From Cubamyces lactineus (lineage: Eukaryota; Basidiomycota; Agaricomycetes; Polyporales; Polyporaceae), in assembly GCA_022376465.1 (NCBI GenBank), contig JACDTU010000017.1, positions 310,001 to 374,000 on the forward strand: a stretch of DNA of 64,000 nt. Direction: 5' to 3'. The first letter of the stretch is position 1. Each line of letters opens with the position of its first letter. Positions 32,734 to 43,236 of this stretch are shown in pieces. The notes under the pieces are model-generated. The model worked only from the letters and a program-made list of their open reading frames with translations, did not search any database and had not been told where the DNA came from. The position numbers and the translations under genes were made by a program.

Positions 32734-34776
32734 TCAAATGGTATACATATTCGGATTCACGCGTTCAAGACGGTAGAGCCTACCTTGCACAACCCGCTTG
32801 AAGCGGCAAGCTTTCAGAGCTTGGAATCGGGATCGTCTGGTTTGATACGTGAACCTACGATGGTGTCTATAGTAAGCAACGGGACAAGAGTTATTAACAG
32901 GTACTCTCACATGTGGAACCATGTCTATGCTCTTTGCTGTCCCGCACATACACACGGAAATGATTCGGCCGAACTCGAGGAGTTCCATCAGGCGGGCGTG
33001 TTTTCGACCTGCCGACATACACATCAGGTGCTTCTTCAGAGCATACCACGAATGATCGTGATTCTGGGCCGATTTCATGGGAAACACCAGGTGGGGGAAC
33101 AGGCGGTCGATCAGGAGCGCTACCTTGGATATGCTGTAGTGATCGTCCTTCTCGCAGTTCGGTTTCAGGGATATCGACTTGAGGGGATGGCCCGGGAACG
33201 ATTGGTGCTGCGCGAGCATCTGAGCTGAATTGGAGATGTCGATGAGCGGCAAGTGGAGCTGCTCGAGTTTCGGGTACGTCGTCGCAGCTAACACGAGGGA
33301 CTTGGTCGTGGGCAGCCGGCGCTCCTCGGCCGTATACGATATCCCGGGATAGATAATGAGGTGCGTGAGGTCCGGCCATGCTTCCAGCATGCTCTTGATA
33401 CAGTCGTCGTCGATGGGTGGCAGGCACATGAAGTCGATCTGGACGGTGCGCAGTAACCGGAATAGTAGAAGCGGCTGCAAGATCTGTACGAGCGTCAATG
33501 CCTGAGCACCCGGGTTGGGCGTGCGCGCCCCGCGCATCCAATCTTGCTTTAGGTCGATTAGGTGGAGAGTCGTAAGGGTCCGTGGTACGCGACCGAAGAT
33601 GTCGGCCATAGCTGACCGGAGACTGACGCGTAGATCATGAGTAGTGACGTTGATCGCGAGTGTCTGGAGGCTAGGCATCGCGAAGTGGGCGAAGAATGCT
33701 GCCAGGTGATTCGAAGAGCCTCGGAGAGTTGCATCATGCACAGGAGGGAAACAGACCATCTGGGATGGGGGCACGTCGTCGAGATTCAAGCTTGCCGAGA
33801 GACGCTCCAAGCACTCCAAGTTGGTTAACTGAGCTAAAGACGCGTAATTCAGATAGGAGGTGCCGTCGAAATGGAGTTGCCGAAGGCCCCGAAACAAAAC
33901 GATAGCTGTGAGAATGTCGAGCTTGAGGTCGATGTCTTGCCCCTCGTCCGCAGCCAGGATAAGGGTCGTGAGGTCTGGCGCGACGGTGTGGACCGTCTCC
34001 AACACGCGTGGCACTATCTCGGCGGTGAGCTGTGTGATTTCATCAGACATCGACAGTGAGAGCACGCGAAGCCCAGGGTATAGCAGTGCCGATTGTTTAC
34101 CGAGGCCGTTTTGGTACACGTCCAACGATTGAAAAAGTTGCAATCTGGGGAAGAGGGGTCGGCCCTCAAGCCTTCCCTGCAGGTCCCGCATTAACCCGTC
34201 GGAGATCTGCTCGCCCATACAGGGATGCAGACAGAGCTCTCGCACCAAGCCAGTGTACATCAAAAACCGGTTCCATGCAGCTTCTGTTATTTCACCCTTC
34301 AGTTTCTGTGATTTCCAATTGTCATAAGCAAGCGCATAGGGCTCGAGCATGATGAGAAAATTGCTCACATACGCCGGGAACCCATACGGGCCTGCGTCGG
34401 CCTCCTCAACATCCGAGAGGATGCGAACAAATGGAAGTAACTCCTCCATGCGCTTCCACAGGACGTCAAGAGCGGGCTCCGAAAACGCTTTGCAAGTGCG
34501 TGCCAATCTTGGAAGCGTGCCGTGATGGGCCCTCAGAGTGACCGTACTGAGTCCGAACATCCGGCGCCGCCTTGCGCGAGGGACATACGCGAAGTAGGAG
34601 AATATGTGACAAAGTATCTCTTGACAGTAGATAGCGGCGTGTACAGGAATCCACCTCCGTTGGGAGATTTCGGAGCCTGCTGTGGGGACAGTGGCGGGAG
34701 GAAGACAGTCACCAGATCGCCCATTATAGAGAAACAATGTTCCAGGCATACCTTCAGCACTAGCACTGGTATCCAT
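32734..34776 (-). CDS. F-box/leucine-rich protein D
   Basis: Single exon, 680 residues, the longest of the group. F-box-like region: CQEILCHIFSYF, a gap, then LARTCKAFSEPALDVLWKRMEELLPFV at about residues 50-115. ITEAAWNRFLMYTGLVREL matches the post-F-box segment of genes A-C. Leucine-rich repeats continue to IDDDCIKSMLEAWPDL, YPKLEQLHLPLIDI and VALLIDRLFPHL. Unlike the others it has no intron after the F-box, and it carries about 100 extra residues of basic tail after the terminal mark; part of that tail could be read-through of a missed 3' intron. It is convergent with CHL1 (about 240 bp between stops). Confidence 0.82.
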   Translation of the reverse strand: MDTSASAEGMPGTLFLYNGRSGDCLPPATVPTAGSEISQRRWIPVHAAIYCQEILCHIFSYFAYVPRARRRRMFGLSTVTLRAHHGTLPRLARTCKAFSEPALDVLWKRMEELLPFVRILSDVEEADAGPYGFPAYVSNFLIMLEPYALAYDNWKSQKLKGEITEAAWNRFLMYTGLVRELCLHPCMGEQISDGLMRDLQGRLEGRPLFPRLQLFQSLDVYQNGLGKQSALLYPGLRVLSLSMSDEITQLTAEIVPRVLETVHTVAPDLTTLILAADEGQDIDLKLDILTAIVLFRGLRQLHFDGTSYLNYASLAQLTNLECLERLSASLNLDDVPPSQMVCFPPVHDATLRGSSNHLAAFFAHFAMPSLQTLAINVTTHDLRVSLRSAMADIFGRVPRTLTTLHLIDLKQDWMRGARTPNPGAQALTLVQILQPLLLFRLLRTVQIDFMCLPPIDDDCIKSMLEAWPDLTHLIIYPGISYTAEERRLPTTKSLVLAATTYPKLEQLHLPLIDISNSAQMLAQHQSFPGHPLKSISLKPNCEKDDHYSISKVALLIDRLFPHLVFPMKSAQNHDHSWYALKKHLMCMSAGRKHARLMELLEFGRIISVCMCGTAKSIDMVPHVRVPVNNSCPVAYYRHHRRFTYQTRRSRFQALKACRFKRVVQGRLYRLERVNPNMYTI

Positions 34777-36126
34777 GGGTCTTTATATCCCATCCGGTAC
34801 ACTCGCCAGTTATTTGCTCGCGGGTCGTCCGTGTAGTTGCAAGTTCCTCCGATGGTAACAGAGTTAAACAGCCCCAAGCTAAGACTGCCACTAGACCGGT
34901 TGGCGATGGTAGTGTCACGTACTGTCACAGTATACGCGACAGTCACAAGTAGGACAGACTCCCGGCATCATGTGATTGATCGTATTTATGCATAAATGCA
35001 GAGATGCAGAAGGTGCACTTAAGTAATTTGTGTTATTTCCTTTACTCGCTGAACTCCGCACACAAGACTTCACATCATTCTCACTGACAGGGAACTTGAA
35101 TGGTTACCGTCGTGATTCCGGGACTTGCGAGCATACCGTATTCTCTGAGGCTGAGAACCTGCCAGCTTTACTCGCGCGCACTTTTCAACATGGGGTAATT
35201 GTTTCATTGATACCAACTAGCGGTGGCACGACAGAGAACTCTCCTTGTCTCCTCATGCTCAAAGCCGTAGAAGCTGGCCTATCCATTAGTATCCCAGACC
35301 AACGGTTGATGCACAAGCACTATAATGAGCAGAGCATACTGTCAAGATCATGGTGTACTCACGGTATACTGTAGGTTGTATGAGATGACGATTGTCTGCT
35401 CCTACTGTCCCTCCAGGCTACTCGCGTTCCCCGGTCGTCGGGATACCCGGTTGTCGGGATTTCTCGATGCCCGGGGCCATTCGTTCCCCGAAGTTGGTAG
35501 TACTTCGTGGACTGGGGCAAGAGAGTAAAGCGGAATGAGCACTACGCCGCGAAGGGATAGCGGAACGAAGGCTTACACGATATTACCAGCCCCCACTGTA
35601 AGGCACACCCTGTGTACCCCCGAGGAGGATGGTTCCAGTCACTCCTGTTGATTGTAGCAAAGTATCAGAAAATCAGGATAGTCGACGTGGGGGGAGAACG
35701 GGAAGGGAGCTCACCTGGGTTTCCATCGTGATACGATGTCCAGTGGGGGTTACGCGCGAACGATGCAGCGAGTTCTTATAGGACTCTGACGGGGCGTGTA
35801 CAACGGCTGCTGCAGTAACGACTTCCTGTGCTGCGGTAGATGAATGATGAGGTCTCGTGATGTCACCTTCGATGCAGCTGCAATCTTAGTCGTCGTCGCA
35901 CGATGTGCCACTTCGTATATCGGAGAACTCGAATCCCTCAAGTATTATACGACAGTACTCAACGTACAGGCACCTATGATCCACCGCAGCGAGAAGCGTG
36001 AGATCATCCCTCCGGAATGGTAACCTCTACCCTTTCCTTGAATAGATCCTCACTACGACACGTTCGATGCTGACAGTAGAGACATTCAGTGGACTGAGTT
36101 CGGCATCGCGAGCATGACCGTAGCAC
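34777..36126. other. Intergenic, about 1.35 kb
   Basis: No recognisable gene. The left part is the promoter of F-box gene D. Two imperfect 13-bp direct repeats (CGGTCGTCGGGAT at 35432 and CGGTTGTCGGGAT at 35448) and nearby GTTCCCCGG-like copies mark a small local repeat. Confidence 0.45.
35432..35460. repeat. Short direct repeat pair
   Basis: Two 13-bp units differing at one base, 16 bp apart start to start, within a GC-rich patch. Too short to assign to a mobile element. Confidence 0.35.
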
Positions 36127-37250
36127 CTACCGTTGTTTCACAAGCATGGTGACGCCTTGATTCACGAACCCTTTCACGAGTTGTGCGACAAGGCCCTGGT
36201 ACAAACCAGCCCATCCTTCTTCCTTTACCGCACGTACCCATACGTCCGTCATGCTCGCTGCACCTGCGCCATCTGGTCGTCGGCGCGATGCCTGAACGCG
36301 AACCTTGGCGAGGAGAAGAGGATACAGTATAGCGACTGCGAGCGCATTCGCAGTAGCCCCGCTCAGGAATGCGCCGGCTGCAGACGGACGTGTTCGAGAG
36401 GGCCCGTCTGGGTGGCGTCTAGGCAGGTGAAGCCGGCTCAACAATTGAAAGAAGAGAAGAGTAAGCGCGGGCGTCAGACAAAGTGGCAACGTGGGTTTGA
36501 ACCCTATGTCGAGACGGTTCAGTGAGGTGTTCCTAGAGGGAACAGAAATCCACAAACCTGACCAGAACCCGCGCAGGCCCTCGTCTGAGTATATAGTGCG
36601 CATCACCTCAGAGAAACTAGGAGACGTCTTCAGTGGGCGGTTTGCTTCAGGTAGGGCTGGAGGCCGTTTGTCAAGTGCGCTGTCGGTGTCGTCATCCTCT
36701 GGATCCTCGTCATCATCTCTACTGGTTTGCATGCGCACAGTGATGACGCTGAGCGGCGTGGACACTGCTCGACTTGCTACGCCTGCTACAAAGCCCACGG
36801 CGAGCTCCGTGGGCACTCCTAGGAGGATGGGCGACGTTGGTGAGACGACGGCGCGTTTGAGCGCTTGCAGGAGAGGAACATCCGATGTCGAGCGACGCCT
36901 TGCAACGACTGCGTGAAGAAGGGTATAGAAATAGAAATACAAGAAACTTATGTGGTGTCAGGTTAATTCATAAAGGTGGCACTGAGCACAGAATCTCGTA
37001 CTAACTTTGATATCAGCGTGGAAGCGGTATCGGCTCCGAGGCCGTCGTAAAGTCCTGCAAGTCCCTCCGTGCGCACGATGTGTTTCAGCAGATGGTATAT
37101 GCCCTTAAGTCCGTCAAGCTTTCTAGACCGAGAGGCGGTTGTCTGTAGCTTCGTCGCAACTAGATCAAGAGGGTAAGATATGGAATTGGCGGCCGCGCTG
37201 CCTAGGGCTCCAGATACAGCCTGCGCAAGAGGAGGGAGAGACGAAGTCAT
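36127..37250 (-). CDS. Mitochondrial-carrier-family protein, peroxisomal Pmp47/Ant1-like
   Basis: Three exons (37250-37006, 36946-36558, 36503-36127) give 336 residues, normal for SLC25 carriers. Three carrier repeats are visible. The first has SYPLDLVATKLQT and ends GLAGLYDGLGAD. The second has STPLSVITVRMQT, where the usual acid is Ser, then an Asp-rich loop and GFWSGFKPTLPLCLTPALTL. The third has LYPLLLAKVRVQ and GWAGLYQGL. The departures from the P-x-[DE]-x-x-[KR] signature and the NFLYFYFYTLL segment fit the peroxisomal ATP/CoA/NAD carrier branch better than true mitochondrial carriers. Subfamily and location are inferred. It is divergent from a 3-hydroxyacyl-CoA dehydrogenase, a fitting partner for fatty acid breakdown. 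Confidence 0.8.
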
Positions 37251-37882
37251 TGGCAAAGGCACTGGTAGTAGGTGAATTCTGAACGTAGAGAACCGCACGA
37301 TTAGTAGATTGATTGTCACTAGAACAAATTGAACAAACCTGACCTATGTAAAGTCTACAGATAATGGAGTTCGAGCTTTGTACATAGACGTAGGGGCTGC
37401 ATATACGGTGGAGTCTGCCGCCGTCCGCGGTGACTAGAGTCAAGCTTTATAGCTGGGCGTTCGGGTCGCTTCTACTCGATGACGTCGTTTATGTTGATGG
37501 GTCTTACACGTGATTGTGTGATCCAGCCTTCTGCTGATCGTGGTTGTTTCTTGGGGGAGGATAGCAGGATGTTTCGTGCTATGTACCAGGTGAAGGAATA
37601 CTTCGACCAGCCAGGTACAGCAAAAAAGCCGATAGATTGTCGGACAAGGCAATGTTGGCGAAAACGTGCCGCAACAGGACGCGTCGCGACGCGTTATCGG
37701 AGCTACAAGCGGAGATCAAATGAACACGTGGCGTGGCGAGCACATGATTACCCCGGATTTCCGGAGCTTGTACGCGAGCCCGCGGGGTAGCGGTGACCGA
37801 CGCCTCTCTCTCTCTCTCCTCTGCATCGTGAACGCTCTTGGACCTCAACGACCACCAACACTACGACTATTCTGAGGCTAGA
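37251..37882. promoter_or_regulatory. Divergent promoter, carrier / hydroxyacyl-CoA dehydrogenase
   Basis: About 630 bp between two divergent starts with no gene inside. A CT-repeat (CTCTCTCTCTCTC) at about 37803-37815 precedes the dehydrogenase start, as is common near fungal transcription starts. Confidence 0.45.
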
Positions 37883-39756
37883 ATGAGCATTGCACACGGC
37901 GTGAAGAAACTCGGTGTCATTGGCGCCGGCCAAATGGGTGAGCACGACTCGCGTTGAATTGAGCACGACGCGTCTAACAAGCTCTTGGATAGGCCTCGGG
38001 ATTGCCTTCGTGTCGGCCGTGCACGCAAAGGTCCCAGTTCTGCTGCATGACAGATCAGCAGCGCAGATTAAGTCTGGGTTGTCACTCATGGACAAGCTCC
38101 TGGCAAAGGACGTGTCGAAGGGCAAGATAACCCAGGAGGCAGCAAAGGAGGCACGGGATCGCGTCACGGTCGTTGACAATACCAAGAGCTTCAGAGACGC
38201 CGACATGGTGGTCGAGGTGAGTTTGACCCGTAATACAATTGCACAGTTCCATAGCCCGACGACATAAGTCCGGGCCATCTGTATATGCGTCCCCTAGGGC
38301 ATGATATGATGCCTCGACCCAGGTTTATTATATCGGAGGCAATGATGGGTTTCGAGATACTTCCTTCTATGTGTGGTTCGACACGTTACGATATTATGTC
38401 TTTTCTTGTATGCACATACTCACTTAACGCAACTGCATCCTAGGCGGTCTCTGAGAATCTCGCTCTGAAACAAGGCATCTTCCGCTCATTGTCAGAAGAA
38501 TTGTCGCCAAAGACTATCCTGGCTACAAATACGTCATCAATCAGCATCACGAAGATTGCAGCTTCGACCATACCCGAGGGCAAGACCGCGTCCGATCCGG
38601 AAGGTCGGGAAAGTGCATCGAGAGTGGTCGGGTTGCACTTCTTCAACCCTGTACCAGTGATGGTAGGTTGTCCTAACAGGGAACACATCTGGTTACTGAT
38701 GCAAAGGTCGCGCCCGCTGCGGGTTTCTGTTCATGTTGTAGAAACTCGTAGAGCTTATTGCGGCACTACAAACATCGAAGGAGACCCTTGATCGCGCGCG
38801 TGCGTTTGCGATTGCTTGCGGCAAGGGTATGTAGTCATAGCTCATCGATCGCTGAGCATCATGGCGGATCCCTGACCGCTACCCTTTCATCTTTCCTTTG
38901 CTGCGTTGTCGGCACTTGATCCATGCGCCCGCTATCTCAATAAACAGAGGTAACTTCTTCGCAAGACGTTCCGGGCTTCGTTTCCAATGCGCTGCTCATG
39001 CCGTTCATCAACGAGGCGAGTATTTCCATGTCCTATCATGCGCTGCGATGTTGATAATCCTACCGCCCGCCAGGCAATTATGTGTCTTGAGAAGGTACGT
39101 GTTCCGTCGACTCGGCAAAGCTCAGCCCTCACAGGTGGTCCAGGGAGTCGCCACCCGAGATGACATTGACAAGACTCTAAAATTGGGCATGAATCATCCG
39201 ATGGGCCCTCTGCAGCTAGGTGCGTTGCTATGCGGTCTCGAACTCGATTTTTTCATTAAACTGAACTGCGACCCTTCACAGCTGACTTGTACGTCTTCGC
39301 GCCCGCTTCTGCGTTCTATTACTCACATTGGCACCAATCACGTCGTGCACATGTCCTCCATCGATATCGACCCTTCTCTGGCTGCCTCGTCCCTCCCTCG
39401 CACCGGCCTGCTTTGACTCACACGGATCGCGATGGCGTTCACTTGACCGGTTGCTCTTCCCCGAAACAACTCTACGGCCTCGTCTGATCCTGCGTGCGTC
39501 CCTCCGTTTTCGTTTCCACTCTAACCCTATGTGTTCCCGTTGCGCTGTCGCCACGCACTCGCCTGACCGCTCACGCTATGCGTGGTCTCGTGGGCGTAGC
39601 ATTGGCTTGGACACGTGCCTTGCGATCCAGCAGACGCTCTACACGGGTACGGGTGACTCGAAGTACCGCCCGAGCGTCCTGCTTGAGCGCATGGTGGACG
39701 CACAGTGGCTCGGAAAGAAGAGTGGCAAGGGGTTCTATGACTATCCGAGCCAGTAG
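37883..39756 (+). CDS. 3-hydroxyacyl-CoA (3-hydroxybutyryl-CoA) dehydrogenase
   Basis: NAD-dependent oxidation of 3-hydroxyacyl-CoA in beta-oxidation or butyrate metabolism. Nine exons (37883-37937, 37993-38216, 38444-38662, 38742-38826, 38948-39015, 39074-39094, 39144-39219, 39282-39288, 39600-39756) give 303 residues, the family's length. Rossmann motif [13 protein letters not shown] is at the start. The catalytic His is in [11 protein letters not shown] (about 158), followed by [38 protein letters not shown] and the end [14 protein letters not shown]. Two oddities: the intron after exon 5 needs a GC donor, and exon 8 is only 7 nt long, required to complete the conserved LADF and followed by an unusually long 311-bp intron. 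No PTS1 signal and no obvious mitochondrial presequence. Confidence 0.9.
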
Positions 39757-42029
39757 AGAAGTTTCTCAGTCTGTCATGATTTATAAATCTCCTCGTACTC
39801 GGAGTTACTGTGCGGTCTAGACGTCGGCACTCTCACCCGGTGGTCCTGAGCCTTTACAACGATCCGGACTATCCGACCGTACGGTGGCAGGCCAAGCGCA
39901 TCCATCTGATGGTGTGTTGCCAGCGTCATCGTGACTCAGGATCCGTGGCGACGCCATTGGTGTCGCTGCGACTGCTGAGAACGGTTTACATTCAAGCAAA
40001 TGGCCAAGTCCTGGAACACCGTGGCTGCGCGTACGACAGGGGATGCTCTCAACCATTCAGTCGTCGGGGACATCGCCGGTCGCAAGAGGCCCAGGATCCA
40101 TCTGTGCCTCTGTGGATGGTCGCGTGACACCGAATGGAAGTCTGCGTCTACTCACCACTGCGGCCGAGCGTTCTCTTCAGATAGAAGGCTGGAAAATCAC
40201 CTAATGTATAGAGGCCGGCGTACCAGGACGAAACGCAAACAAGGCATCGCTCACCACAGGCGACGCACGGAGTCGACTCAGTAACAGCGCATTGCGCGAC
40301 TGGTACTACGCACCCTAAGGCCCTACCTGTGCTGGGAAGAAGGCCTGCACGCCAAGTGCAGCCGTCTGTCAAAGCGGAGGATACCGTATGCCAATCTGAC
40401 TGCCTTATATTGTATTCTTGGCTCGTGCGGCCGAGCTGACGAGTAAAGCGAACGTAAGATACCTGCTTCTCTTCCCAGCGGCATACGTTCGCATCGCTCG
40501 GGTACAGCGGGAGGTAGCCCACAGCCTGTCCGCTGTGTCCGGGCGCTGACTGAGAGCTAGCGCATAGCGCTGCTGCAACCGATGCTCTGAACTCAAGACA
40601 CCGTCTGCGTAGGCGCAGGGCGTCTTGCCGCTGGGCACCGCAGCGTTATCTCGATCTACCCGCGCTCGGACACGGATGCCCGAAAAGGCAGGGAAGGTCG
40701 GCAAGCGAGGTACACTCTCTAGCTGATTGAGCGCAGCGCCGCTGAGCACCGCCGGTGCTTCTAGGTTTGAGCAGTCTCGGCCTTCGGAGCTTCGTACGTG
40801 CAGAATTTGTGGAGCTCAGGACATAGCGCCTCGAACGCGGTCGGGACGCCTGTGGGGCATTCTCATGCACGCAAGGACACCCTGACGCAAACTGCTCATC
40901 GATGATGTAGGCGGGACGCGTGTAGGGCGTTGGCGCTCATGGGTACAAGCCCGGCACCCTGGTTATCGCCAAAGCAGGGTTCGAAGATTTCCCTGCGCCG
41001 TATCGCGTCTTTGGCCACAGTTCACCTTCCCTCCCCCTTCCATTCTCGTGCGCAATTTGTTCCCTGAGTGGACGAAGGTCAACCGCATACGACGCAGCTG
41101 CTTCTACACACCCTGACCGATCACACCACGACAGCCTCGATGCCCATGAGCAGCAGCCATCTCCCATGCAATCTCATCGGCTTCAACGGAAGCCACGCGA
41201 CGTCCCTTCGTCGAGATCCCAGAACGGGCTCGAAATGTGTGGCAGATCGGACCTGCCGCACTACGCGCTTTCATTTCCGGCCTGCGGTGCGGATGCCTAT
41301 GGGCTTGCTCGTAATATCGGACCGAAGTGCGAGCGCGTCTGCAATGAGGCCGCTCCTTCCCAGGACCGCCGCAGCGTCCACCGTCCAATCCTGTCAGCTA
41401 CGGTACGCCCTTCTATCCAGGTGAAGTGATTTGACTGCTATACACGGTTCCATGACCAGCCATCGCGTCTGTTTGCGCCCGTGCGGGCTCAAAGGACAAG
41501 ATATGCCCCCTTCCCGTGCATATACGCTGCGGGGCCCACGCCCGGCTCGCGGGCATGATCAGAAGCACGGCGCACGGTCTGATTGGGTGCGCACCCACGA
41601 CTGCCCCGCGGCGTGCTGATCACACGACCCCGACTCGTGTTCCTAGCTGAAGAGAGTGGTGCGACTCTCCGAGCCGAGGGCAAATCCGCCTGGACGGGAG
41701 AGGCAGTTGGCGCGGACGCGGAGAAGGGAGGTTCGGAACGGACGTGCGCCTGCTCTCGTGGCTGCAGAGATCGGGTGCAGCGTGACGGAGGTGCAACGAC
41801 ATCCCACACAGCTGGAACATCGTGGCTTGGGGAAGTACTTAAAGCACCCGGTTTCTCCTGGCTCAGACCAACATTCCTTCTGCGTCGAGTCATCCCTCAG
41901 CCGCTACTGCTCATATCCATCGCAGCCTCGCTCTCCTCTACCAGGCCTCGCTCAGTCTCATCTAGTGTCTGTACTAGACGAACCTCTTCGCAACTCGGTG
42001 TCATATCTCTGTTTCAAGCCAGCTTCACG
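39757..42029. other. Gene-poor region, about 2.3 kb
   Basis: Many short GC-rich frames on both strands but none with a family match or convincing splice partners. No transposon domain was seen. The last about 200 bp look like a promoter and leader (ACTTAAAG near 41836) for the gene at 42030. The region may contain decayed sequence I cannot identify. Confidence 0.4.
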
Positions 42030-42521
42030 ATGTGCGAAATTGAGTGGTGAGCGCAAGCTTCCTCTCGGCGTATCCTCGTAGGTACTCATGGGACGCCGGT
42101 AAATCGCCCTTCTAGCTTCGGAAATTATCACCGCAAGTGCGAGGTAAGCCGGCCGCCCGTCCACCGTCGCTGCAGGCAGGCACATGATGCTCACCGCCGG
42201 CCGGTTACCCAGCACTATGTAAAGATGTACGAAAGCGGCAACAAAACAGACTGCGGCTCCCCGAGCTGCGCGCTCAGCAAGGCGCACAAACACCGGCCGG
42301 GTCCAGGACAGCGGTCGTGCACCTGTGTGCGGGTACGTCTGGTCCGAATATAGCTCTTCTCCCCTGTCCCTGTCGGCGTTCAACTAATTGCACGACCGCC
42401 GTTCGTCCGGTAGATCCCTCGCGAGTGCCGTAGGGTGCTGAGCCTAATTCACGATCGGTGCGACGCGTGCACCCGGGCGGCGTGGGCGACGCTTGAGCGC
42501 GAGTCGAGCCGCGTCTGGTGA
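42030..42521 (+). CDS. Small Cys/His-rich basidiomycete-type protein, 101 aa
   Basis: Four exons (42030-42046, 42116-42143, 42180-42332, 42414-42521) give 101 residues. It starts MCEIEC, a Cys at position 2 as in a large group of short basidiomycete proteins. The core HYVKMYESGNKTDCGSPSCA is followed by SCTCV, CRRVLSLIHDRCDAC and a short charged tail. Ten Cys and several His suggest metal binding, perhaps a treble-clef-like zinc fold, but no partner or role is known to me. The last two exons are convincing. The two tiny first exons are the weakest part: an alternative acceptor near 42081 would give a different N-terminus. Confidence 0.68.
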
Positions 42522-43236
42522 CCACTCGGGCTGTCGCGCGCCGACATCCACTGAGGCGTCGGGGCTCGCTGGCGACTTACGGGCGCGCCCGCTTGCCAAT
42601 CTTCGTTCGACGCCGAGTCGTAGGGCCGGCTGCGAACGTCCACGTTATACTGGGTCTTAGGGATTGTAAACTGGTCACGCACATTCGGACACAACATGTA
42701 CTATTACTGCATCGCACATACACTGTTGAACAATAGCAAATTCTCCACTCAACTCATGGCAGTCTCGTACTGTGCATGCTCGAAGGGATTTGTAGTTCCC
42801 CTGTGCGACGGAATGAGGCATGTGGCCCTGATAGGTCGAACAGCCTATCGGAGGGGTACCGCATGGCCCGGTTGCACCGTCGTGGTATCTCGCCTCTGGA
42901 ACGGCGTTGACAATTTTCTCGGGCCTACTAACGGTCACGTCCACTATCGACGCCCGACGATCCCAACCCAGAAGCTGGCCACATTCCTGGTACTAATTTG
43001 AGCCTGAAGACCCGACCATAGGGGGATAAAGGGGTCGAAGCAGCGTAGCACGGTGAAGTGTGATATTTTCGAGGTTAAGCCACGTTCGCAAACATGCACG
43101 AACCACAAGGATGATAGAGATACACGCGCAATCATACAGATTCAAACAGAGCAGAAACAGGACACATGACGGGACAAATTCCCGAGTCTAAATACTGCCA
43201 AAGATACATTACCAATCCGCCCAGACCTTCCGCCCG
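42522..43236. other. Convergent 3' regions
   Basis: About 700 bp between the stop of the Cys/His-rich gene and the stop of the minus-strand BTB gene. No coding motif was seen. Confidence 0.4.

Noticed and set aside
34533..34946. Minus-strand frame near the start of F-box gene D
   Set aside because: Overlaps the 5' end of gene D in another frame, without motif.
40000..40284. Possible zinc-finger-like frame (Cys/His near HHCGRAF)
   Set aside because: Spacing does not fit any C2H2 pattern and no flanking exons were found.
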